The notes under the pieces were generated by a model that was given only the letters and a program-made list of their open reading frames with translations, ran no database searches and had not been told where the DNA came from. Shown here piece after piece: positions 15,821 to 21,376 of a stretch of 21,376 bases of DNA (its first letter is position 1; every line of letters starts with the position of its first letter). The stretch comes from CAZRUA01 sp964603125 (GTDB lineage: Bacteria; Bacteroidota; Bacteroidia; B-17B0; Aurantibacillaceae). Location: NCBI GenBank assembly GCA_964603125.1, contig CAZRUA010000059.1, positions 1 through 21,376 of the forward strand, written 5' to 3'. The position numbers were made by a program, and so were the translations under genes.

Positions 15821-16444
15821 TTATTTCATTCTAACCTTATTTAAAAGGACAATTGCTTCAGAACGAGATGTTATATCAAGCTTTACGAAAATATTTTTTA
15901 AATGAGTTTTGATAGTATTTACAGATACAAACAGTTCCTCCGCAATTTGTTTGTTGTTTTTACCCTCAGTTATTTTCAATATCACTTCCATCTCTTTCGT
16001 ACTTAATTTTTCTGAAACAAGTTTGTTTAGTTTGTCAAAGTCAAACGATGAATTAGGTCCAATATAAGTGTAAAATAACTCATAGCCAATTTCTAGTACA
16101 GCAGGAATTTCCTTTCCATTAAATGGTTTTACAATATAACCAACAGGATAAGTGTTTTTAACTTCTTGGATTGTTCCTGAATCAGAATAAGAAGTGATAA
16201 AAGAAAAGGGGAGAAGGTAGTCTGAATTTATTTTTTTCGCTAGTTCAATGCCATTCATTTCCGACTCCAAATTGATATCTAAGAAGATAAAATCACAATT
16301 GTTTAAATCTAGCTTAGCAATAGCTTTTTCTGCATTAAAAGCAACATCTACATTTTTGTACCCTGCCGAATTTAAATATCCTTTAATGTCATCAGCAATT
16401 AAAGGTTCATCTTCAACAATTAGTATGTTTATATTATAATGCAT
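15821..16444 (-). CDS. NarL/LuxR-type two-component response regulator
   Basis: The 207 residues comprise a receiver domain (about 5-125) and a LuxR-type HTH (about 145-205). The receiver has the acidic pocket Glu11/Asp12, the phospho-acceptor Asp56 in IFLDINLE, Thr84 or Ser85 in FITSYS and the conserved Lys106 in YIVKPF, so all residues needed for phosphorylation are present. The HTH reads LSTKEMEVILKITEGKNNKQ and then SVNTIKTHLKNIFVKLDITS. The gene overlaps the histidine kinase stop by 11 bases, so the two are translationally coupled and almost certainly partners. It is a cytoplasmic transcription factor expected to bind as a dimer to inverted repeats. The TCACCC-N4-GGGTGA sites at 15797 and 18329 are the obvious candidates, by inference only. 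Confidence 0.93.
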   Translation of the reverse strand: MHYNINILIVEDEPLIADDIKGYLNSAGYKNVDVAFNAEKAIAKLDLNNCDFIFLDINLESEMNGIELAKKINSDYLLPFSFITSYSDSGTIQEVKNTYPVGYIVKPFNGKEIPAVLEIGYELFYTYIGPNSSFDFDKLNKLVSEKLSTKEMEVILKITEGKNNKQIAEELFVSVNTIKTHLKNIFVKLDITSRSEAIVLLNKVRMK

Positions 16445-18260
16445 TTTTTATTGTACAGTTAAATGTAATTTCTGTTCCATTTTCATTTCGGTAGTTAATT
16501 TCACCTTTTAGTTTTTGTGTAAAAAGTTGAATCAATTTTAATCCTAAGGAATTGGTTGTGTTTTTTATGTATTCTTGATCAATCCCAATTCCATTATCCT
16601 TTAGGTTAAATTGAAGTTTGTTTTTTTCAATGCTTAAGCTAAAATTAATGTGAGGGTTTTTATTTGTACAGCCGTATTTAAAAGCATTTGTCAGAAGTTC
16701 GTTTACAATTAAACCCAATGACATTAACGTATCAACATCTAACAAAGTATCTTGAACTTGAATATTGAAAGTCGTTTTTTTTGAAGGGTCAAATGTATTT
16801 TGTATAGTATCTAATAACTTTTCAAAGTAAGTTTTAATGCTAATTGATTTTAATGTTTCGTTTTGATACAATTCTTGGTGTAAAAATGAAATGGCATTTA
16901 ACCTGTCTTTACTTTCGTTAATTGCATTTAGGGCTTTTGAATCGGTAATGTATCTCGATTGAATGCTAAGTAAACTTGAAATTACCTGCAAATTATTTTT
17001 TACACGATGATGAATTTCTTTCAGTAAAGTCTCTTTTTCAAGCAAGGCTAAATGAATAATTTCATTTTTTTGTTGTAATTCCTTTCGTTGTTTTTTTATT
17101 CGTTTGTAGGATAAGGCAATTAATACAAGCAAGCTTATTAAAAGTATGGAGCTAATAATGAAAATAAGAATTTGTTTACTCTGTTCCTTTATTTTCAACT
17201 CTTTAATTTCGGCAGTGGCATTTAATAAATTAATTTGTTGTTCTTTTTCTTTAAAACTAAAAATAGTTTCCAACTTATCCATTTGTTTTATGCGGTCATC
17301 TTTTAGAATTTCATCGTTGAAATAGTTGAATTTTTTCAAATGAAAGTATGCTGCATTGTAATCTCCAATTGTGCTGTCTAACTTAGTATATAATAAATAG
17401 GCATCATCAAGATAATGTATTGCGTTAATTTCACTTCCTTTTGCAATGGCTCTTTCCAAGTTCCTTTTCACCTCATTGTAATTTTTCGTGTAAAAATTAA
17501 GTTCAGCTAAGCTAATGTAAGATGATACTAAATTGTAGTTATTTGTTTTTAAGCTATCCAATCGCATTGATTTTAAATGATAAAGCTCGGCTTTTTTGTA
17601 TTCGCCCATGTACTGATAAACAACGCCTAAATTGCCAAGTGCATTTGCCATTCCTGTTGTATCATTCGCTTTTGATTTAATTTCAAAAGCCTTTTCAAAG
17701 GTTTCAACGGCTTTTGCGTATTTTTTTTCTTGACGATATATAATTCCTATGTTATTTAAAATTCCAGCAATGCGCTTTTGATTGTTTGCTTTAGTATAAT
17801 ACTCCATGGACTGATTGTAATAAGCAATTGCTTTATCCGTGTTGTTTTGATAGTAATAAAGAACGCCAATATTCATGTACACTGCGCCTAATCCATCTAT
17901 ATCATTGATTTGTTTTTTTACACTTATAGCTTTTTGGTAGTTAAGTAATGCACTATCTGGTTTACCTAGATAATCGAACGACATACCAATTAGGTTTAAT
18001 GACCAAGATTGAAAGTACTTGTTATTTAATTTGTTGGATAATTCTAAACCTTGCATTGCATACTGCTTTGCCTTTTCATCAGCGCTCCCTAAAAATTCGG
18101 TAGCTAACTCATTATATGCTCTTGTTAGTATAGTGTCCGGTTTACCTTTCTCTATAACTAATAAGCATTCCTTTACTTTCTCCTTGTCTTGAGCTTTTAA
18201 ATTTAATCCAAGAATAAAAAGAAAAATTAAGATTGAGCCGTATATTTTCGATTTGCGCAT
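16434..18260 (-). CDS. TPR-sensor histidine kinase (HisKA_2/HATPase type)
   Basis: From the ATG at 18260 the protein has 608 residues. A TTG at 18272 would add four, but ATG gives the better signal sequence MRKSKIYGSILIFLFILGL. Residues about 80-285 contain five or so TPR units, for example YMNIGVLYYYQNNTDKAIAY, NNIGIIYRQEKKYAKAVETF and GNLGVVYQYMGEYKKAELYH. The TPR region is expected in the periplasm as the sensor. A transmembrane helix at about 363-384 and a coiled coil follow. The H-box EIHHRVKNNLQ contains the phospho-acceptor at His417/418, of the HisKA_2 kind. The ATPase domain has the N-box NELLTNAFKYG, DNGIGI at 555-560 and NSLGLKLI. All catalytic boxes are present. It should phosphorylate the overlapping response regulator; the ligand is unknown. 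Confidence 0.92.
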   Translation of the reverse strand: MRKSKIYGSILIFLFILGLNLKAQDKEKVKECLLVIEKGKPDTILTRAYNELATEFLGSADEKAKQYAMQGLELSNKLNNKYFQSWSLNLIGMSFDYLGKPDSALLNYQKAISVKKQINDIDGLGAVYMNIGVLYYYQNNTDKAIAYYNQSMEYYTKANNQKRIAGILNNIGIIYRQEKKYAKAVETFEKAFEIKSKANDTTGMANALGNLGVVYQYMGEYKKAELYHLKSMRLDSLKTNNYNLVSSYISLAELNFYTKNYNEVKRNLERAIAKGSEINAIHYLDDAYLLYTKLDSTIGDYNAAYFHLKKFNYFNDEILKDDRIKQMDKLETIFSFKEKEQQINLLNATAEIKELKIKEQSKQILIFIISSILLISLLVLIALSYKRIKKQRKELQQKNEIIHLALLEKETLLKEIHHRVKNNLQVISSLLSIQSRYITDSKALNAINESKDRLNAISFLHQELYQNETLKSISIKTYFEKLLDTIQNTFDPSKKTTFNIQVQDTLLDVDTLMSLGLIVNELLTNAFKYGCTNKNPHINFSLSIEKNKLQFNLKDNGIGIDQEYIKNTTNSLGLKLIQLFTQKLKGEINYRNENGTEITFNCTIKNAL

Positions 18261-18269
18261 ATAATATAA

Positions 18270-18277
18270 CAAAGGTA
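18270..18277 (-). promoter_or_regulatory. -7 element for the kinase/response regulator unit
   Basis: TACCTTTG on the reverse strand exactly matches the Bacteroidota -7 consensus TAnnTTTG and ends nine bases before the kinase ATG, so the transcript would have almost no leader. No -33 TTG is found 17-23 bases upstream, which lowers confidence. Confidence 0.4.
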
Positions 18278-18328
18278 ATTAAATTCTAATTAGGTGTTTT
18301 GAGCCTGAAAAGGGCGGAAATTTAAAAA

Positions 18329-18344
18329 TCACCCGAAAGGGTGA
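18329..18344 (+). promoter_or_regulatory. Candidate operator, copy 2: TCACCC-N4-GGGTGA
   Basis: The half-sites and four-base spacing are the same as at 15797-15812. Both copies are also preceded, in the direction of the downstream gene, by an AT-rich run ending in AAAA. It lies 49 bases before the start of the stand-alone HTH gene and 28 bases before its -7 element, about where an activator would bind. It is also 51 bases upstream of the -7 element of the divergent kinase gene, so it could act on both. Confidence 0.5.
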
Positions 18345-18348
18345 AAGG

Positions 18349-18372
18349 AAAGTAGTAGGTACAGTCTACTTT
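18349..18372. repeat. Inverted repeat AAAGTAG-N10-CTACTTT abutting a -7 element
   Basis: The seven-base arms at 18349-18355 and 18366-18372 are perfectly complementary around a ten-base centre. The repeat ends one base before TACATTTG, so it fills the promoter spacer where the -33 element should be. It may be a second operator or chance; no T tract suggests a terminator. Confidence 0.4.
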
Positions 18373-18380
18373 TACATTTG
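18373..18380 (+). promoter_or_regulatory. -7 element for the stand-alone HTH gene
   Basis: TACATTTG is an exact match to TAnnTTTG and ends 13 bases before the ATG at 18394. No -33 TTG is present at 17-23 bases upstream; the space is taken by palindromes. That would fit an activator-dependent promoter. Confidence 0.5.
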
Positions 18381-18393
18381 AATAAATGTTTGT

Positions 18394-18582
18394 ATGAATC
18401 ATAAATTATCAGTTACAGAAAGAGAAGTATATAATTTGTTATGCAAAGGTCTTAGTAATGAAGAAATTGCTAATTCTCGAAATGTAAGTGTAAACACAAT
18501 TAAGACACATTTGAAGAACATTTACATGAAGTTAAATGTGAAAACAAGAGTGGCTGCAGTTACTAAGAATGCAAAAGTATAA
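18394..18582 (+). CDS. Stand-alone 62-residue LuxR-type helix-turn-helix protein
   Basis: The whole protein is one LuxR/GerE DNA-binding domain: KLSVTEREVYNLLCKGLSNE, then SVNTIKTHLKNIYMKLNVKT and a short tail. There is no receiver, ligand-binding or membrane part. An in-frame TGA at 18379-18381 excludes an N-terminal extension, so it is not a truncated view of a longer gene. The 12 residues SVNTIKTHLKNI over the recognition helix are identical to those of the response regulator at 15821-16444. The DNA coding them differs at many third positions, so this is no recent copy. It diverges from the kinase gene, has its own -7 element and a TCACCC-N4-GGGTGA site upstream. It is followed 34 bases later by the second T9SS cargo, which it may regulate or simply precede in one transcript. 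Likely a small DNA-binding regulator; whether it activates or competes is unknown. Confidence 0.82.
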   Translation: MNHKLSVTEREVYNLLCKGLSNEEIANSRNVSVNTIKTHLKNIYMKLNVKTRVAAVTKNAKV

Positions 18583-18616
18583 TCTTTTCAATAAGCCAGA
18601 TTAGAATTTAAAAAAC

Positions 18617-20812
18617 ATGAAAAATAAGAATATGAAAAAAAGAACCTTCCTTATGTTTGCTTTCCTTATTGCCTTTGTTGGCATGGATGCTCAGTGGACA
18701 CCTGTTGGATCACTTTGGTTTAGTGATGTAGATAGAACGTTTCCTCGAATTGCTAATTATAACAATAAGCCTTTGGTTAGTTTTGGAAGTGCCACAGATA
18801 GTCTTATCGATGCTTATATTTACGAGAATGGTGCATGGCAACAATTCGGACAAGCAAATTTTGCAAAGGGGCACTCCTTTTATTCGCGAATGCATGTCTA
18901 TAATGATTCTGTTTATTTTTCTTATAGAGACATTTCACTTGCTCCCCGTGTTTCAAAATTTTCGAACGGTAATTGGGACTCGCTTGGTATAGCTGGTGCT
19001 ACTAATGGAAATGGAATTTATCCAATAATTTATAAAGATACTTTATTTGTGTCTCTCCAAGATTTTGGATTAGGTGGTAGATTAAATGTCGCAAAATTTG
19101 CTGAGCCGAATAATTGGATCTATAATCCTTCCGTTCCGGTTAGCAGTAATAGCACAGCGCAAAATACTTATTGTTCCAAATGGGGCGATAGTCTTTTCGT
19201 TATGGTAAATGAATTAACGAGTCTAAATTTATACAAGTACTTTAATGGTAGTTGGAGTTTGAGTTCCACTATAGCAACAACACCTTCGCAAACACCTCAA
19301 ATGTCTCTAAAAGTAAATCCTCTTAATAATTCTTTGTATGCTTTCTATCAATTCGGATCACCGAATACCACTTGGAATGTTAAGAAATTAAATGGTAATG
19401 TATGGCAAAATGTGGGAACTCAATTGATAATCCCTTTTGGCACCAATACACCACCAAATGTGGAAATGGAATTTGTAAATGGTGTACCTGTGGTAATTTA
19501 TCAGAATAATAATGTTGTAAGCTGTAAAAAGTTCAATGGGCTTAATGCTTGGGTTGATTACGGCACTGCAAGCTTGGTTCCAGATTTATGTGATAATACA
19601 AGTTTAACTTTAATTGGAGATACCATTTTTGCCATTATGCGCAGAACTAGCGATCGTAAAATTTCTGTTTTAAAATGGCCATTAGTAAATAATCCAGCTA
19701 CATTTTCAGCGCCAAGCGCATTGAATTTTTGTGCGGGTACAGTTGGTATTCAAATTCCGATTGTAGTGCATGACGAAGATGCCAGCTCACTGACAAACCT
19801 TACGGCAACTTCATCAAATACGACTTTATTGAGCAATGCTAATATTCAAATTACTGGTAATGATTCAATTCGAACTTTGACGATTAGTTTAAATCCATTT
19901 ATTAGTGGTAGTTCAATCATTACTTTTTCTGTTACAGATAATGCTGGGAACATTAGTCAAACTCAAATTCAAGTAAATGTGAATCCTGTTGTAACTCCAC
20001 AAATTTGTGCTGTAACAGTTGATGATGCTAGCACACACAATATTTTGCAATGGGATAAAACAAGTTTTGTAGGAATAGATAGTGTTAGAATTTATCGCGA
20101 AGATGTAACCAATGTTTATACACACATAGGTACAGTTGATAATGATAGTTTGAGTGAGTATCATGATTATGGAACAGATCCAAATGTTACTACAAAGCGA
20201 TATAAAATAAGTGCAGTTGATAGCTGTGGTCAGGAGTCTGCATTGAGTAATTACCACAATACAATTTATATTATTTATGCAGGCAGTGGACAATATATTT
20301 GGAATCCATTGTATACAATTGAGAATACCACCAACCCTGTAAATAATTATTTACTAATGCGAGATGATTTATCAAATGGAACTTGGACACAAATAGCTTC
20401 AACAGCAGGCACGCAGCAAACAATAGTTGATCCAGCTTATGCAAGTTACCCAAATGCAAGTTGGCGTGTAGAAACTGCTTGGAGTATCAATTGTAGTCCA
20501 ACTCGAGGTCCAATTAACACATCACGTTCTAATATCCGTACAAATTCAATTGGCATAAGTGAAATAAGTTTCGCTAATGATTTTATGAGTGTTTACCCAA
20601 ATCCTGCAAACGGTATCGTTAATATTACATTAGCAGCAGGATTAAACAACGGAACAATACAGTTATTTGATGTTTTGGGTAAGCAAATTTATTCGACGCA
20701 AGTTGCATCTTTAAGTTCAAACATTGATTTATCAGGTGTTGCAGCGGGCATTTATACAATCAAGGTGAGTGAAGGAAACAAGCGCTTGATTAAGAAATTG
20801 ATTGTAGAGTAA
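18617..20812 (+). CDS. T9SS-secreted surface protein with propeller-like, cadherin-like and Fn3-like domains
   Basis: The 731-residue protein starts at ATG 18617 or, less likely, the in-frame ATG at 18632; both give a signal peptide ending MFAFLIAFVGMDAQ. Residues about 25-350 contain repeated strands such as WTPVGSLWFSDVD, ENGAWQQFG, NGSWSLSSTI and NGNVWQNVGTQL, suggesting a beta-propeller. A cadherin/Ig-like domain follows at about 360-458 (LNFCAGTVGIQIPIVVHDED to DNAGNISQTQIQVNV). Residues 460-731 repeat the C-terminal module of the large cargo at 10835-14446, and the last 74 residues (SVYPNPANG to KKLIVE) are a T9SS type A sorting signal. It is expected on the cell surface or in the medium, with a binding rather than enzymatic role. 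It begins 34 bases after the stand-alone HTH gene and could share its promoter. No terminator is seen after it. Confidence 0.88.
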   Translation: MKNKNMKKRTFLMFAFLIAFVGMDAQWTPVGSLWFSDVDRTFPRIANYNNKPLVSFGSATDSLIDAYIYENGAWQQFGQANFAKGHSFYSRMHVYNDSVYFSYRDISLAPRVSKFSNGNWDSLGIAGATNGNGIYPIIYKDTLFVSLQDFGLGGRLNVAKFAEPNNWIYNPSVPVSSNSTAQNTYCSKWGDSLFVMVNELTSLNLYKYFNGSWSLSSTIATTPSQTPQMSLKVNPLNNSLYAFYQFGSPNTTWNVKKLNGNVWQNVGTQLIIPFGTNTPPNVEMEFVNGVPVVIYQNNNVVSCKKFNGLNAWVDYGTASLVPDLCDNTSLTLIGDTIFAIMRRTSDRKISVLKWPLVNNPATFSAPSALNFCAGTVGIQIPIVVHDEDASSLTNLTATSSNTTLLSNANIQITGNDSIRTLTISLNPFISGSSIITFSVTDNAGNISQTQIQVNVNPVVTPQICAVTVDDASTHNILQWDKTSFVGIDSVRIYREDVTNVYTHIGTVDNDSLSEYHDYGTDPNVTTKRYKISAVDSCGQESALSNYHNTIYIIYAGSGQYIWNPLYTIENTTNPVNNYLLMRDDLSNGTWTQIASTAGTQQTIVDPAYASYPNASWRVETAWSINCSPTRGPINTSRSNIRTNSIGISEISFANDFMSVYPNPANGIVNITLAAGLNNGTIQLFDVLGKQIYSTQVASLSSNIDLSGVAAGIYTIKVSEGNKRLIKKLIVE
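19994..20812 (+). repeat. Duplicated C-terminal module, copy 2 (819 bp)
   Basis: This is the partner of 13628-14446, with identical length and no gaps in the codon alignment. It encodes two Fn3-like domains and the T9SS sorting domain of the second cargo. The two copies lie in the same orientation about 5.5 kb apart, either side of the two-component island, so they could in principle recombine or convert each other. Confidence 0.9.
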
Positions 20813-20843
20813 ATTCGCTGTAGTAGATTTGGTTTTTAATTCA

Positions 20844-20851
20844 TATATTTG
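20844..20851 (+). promoter_or_regulatory. -7 element for the charged exported protein gene
   Basis: TATATTTG exactly matches TAnnTTTG, 30 bases before the ATG at 20882. A TTTG lies upstream at 20828-20831, but the 12-base gap is too short for a standard -33 element. Confidence 0.4.
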
Positions 20852-20881
20852 ATATTGTAATTGCATCTAAATTTTAAATCT

Positions 20882-21376
20882 ATGAAGAAGATAATTTTTC
20901 CAATTCTATTTTTAGCCTTTATTGTTTTATCTGTAAATTCAATAAGTGCACATGAAAATATAAGCACTGATTCTAAGTCAGTGATACAACAAGACACAAC
21001 AAAAAAATCAAAAAAGAAAGAACGAAAAAGCGACAAAGAAAAGGCGGAAGATGAAGAAATAATTATTAATAATGGCGATAAGGTTGATAATAAAGAATAC
21101 ATCAATAGAAAGCGCCAATCATCTGAGCCAGATAATAGTGTTTCGGTTGGTTTGCAAGTAGAGGATAAGATTTTAGTTGTTAAACTTTCTTCAAACGATG
21201 CTCGAGAGGTTGTTATTACTGTTACTGACTCTAAAGGAGCGGTTGTTGAAACAAGAAAAGTGGCTAACGGTAAAAACGTTGAAGAGAGAATTGATTTAAA
21301 GACTAAAGGTAAATATACAGTTGAAGCTAGTCAGGGTGGAGAAGAGGTTTTTAAAGAAGAGGTAAATGTAAAGTAA
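20882..21376 (+). CDS. Small exported protein with Lys/Glu-rich linker and C-terminal beta domain
   Basis: I use the ATG at 20882 (164 residues); the frame reaches back to a TTG at 20861, but the ATG begins a clean signal peptide, MKKIIFPILFLAFIVLSV then NSISA. Residues about 40-66 are a very charged segment (TTKKSKKKERKSDKEKAEDE). The C-terminal 78 residues form a beta-rich domain: LQVEDKILVVKLSSNDA, REVVITVTDSKGAVVETRKV, GKYTVEASQGGEEV and KEEVNVK. Its strand order, with a 'DSKGAVV...' turn and a final 'GKYTVEA...V.V', resembles the general fold of T9SS sorting domains. It lacks the YPNP motif and the lysine-rich end, so I do not call it one. The stop is the last codon of the window. Function unknown. 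Confidence 0.78.
   Translation: MKKIIFPILFLAFIVLSVNSISAHENISTDSKSVIQQDTTKKSKKKERKSDKEKAEDEEIIINNGDKVDNKEYINRKRQSSEPDNSVSVGLQVEDKILVVKLSSNDAREVVITVTDSKGAVVETRKVANGKNVEERIDLKTKGKYTVEASQGGEEVFKEEVNVK

Noticed and set aside
18394..18582. The mini-HTH gene as the remnant of a decayed full-length response regulator
   Set aside because: An in-frame TGA lies five codons upstream, no receiver-domain coding sequence is seen in 18261-18393, and the gene has its own -7 element and a complete domain.

Overview
The window is a low-GC, AT-rich chromosomal segment from a member of the Bacteroidota. Three things point there. Two large secreted proteins carry C-terminal type IX secretion (T9SS) type A sorting domains. 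Several start regions contain the Bacteroidota promoter -7 element TAnnTTTG. Start sites have A-rich rather than strong Shine-Dalgarno leaders. I cannot fix the order or genus. The mqnD gene suggests menaquinone is made by the futalosine route. No rRNA, tRNA, CRISPR array, transposase or phage gene is visible, and no stretch over about 160 bases lacks a gene.

Layout. (1) 1-260: the 3' end of malate dehydrogenase and a strong terminator. (2) 275-880: a small secreted MORN-like protein gene interrupted by one in-frame TAG. (3) 999-7223: a forward housekeeping run of purA, a zinc-ribbon membrane protein, an OstA-like LPS-export protein, mqnD, a GNAT acetyltransferase and an FHS-type sugar transporter. 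The middle genes are packed tightly, with two stop/start overlaps of one base. (4) 7228-10677: a reverse two-gene unit (a helical protein of unknown function, then a secreted YD-repeat-like protein) with a canonical Bacteroidota promoter at its head. (5) 10835-14446: a 1203-residue T9SS cargo protein with a beta-propeller-like body, followed by a strong terminator. (6) 14519-18582: a regulatory island. It holds a reverse secreted protein with a Tudor/Agenet-like domain, a NarL/LuxR-type response regulator overlapping a TPR-sensor histidine kinase, and a divergent 62-residue protein that is only a LuxR-type helix-turn-helix. (7) 18617-20812: a second T9SS cargo whose last 272 residues match the first cargo without a gap. 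(8) 20882-21376: a small exported, highly charged protein.

The most interesting signal is in the regulatory island. A perfect inverted repeat, TCACCC-N4-GGGTGA, occurs twice, with the same orientation of its AT-rich flank and similar spacing (45 and 49 bases) to the next start codon. One copy precedes the Tudor-like secreted gene; the other precedes the stand-alone HTH gene and lies in the control region it shares with the kinase. The stand-alone HTH and the response regulator share an identical 12-residue stretch covering the recognition helix. My inference is that kinase, response regulator, mini-HTH and the nearby secreted proteins form one local signalling circuit with a shared operator. 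This rests on sequence pattern and context only.
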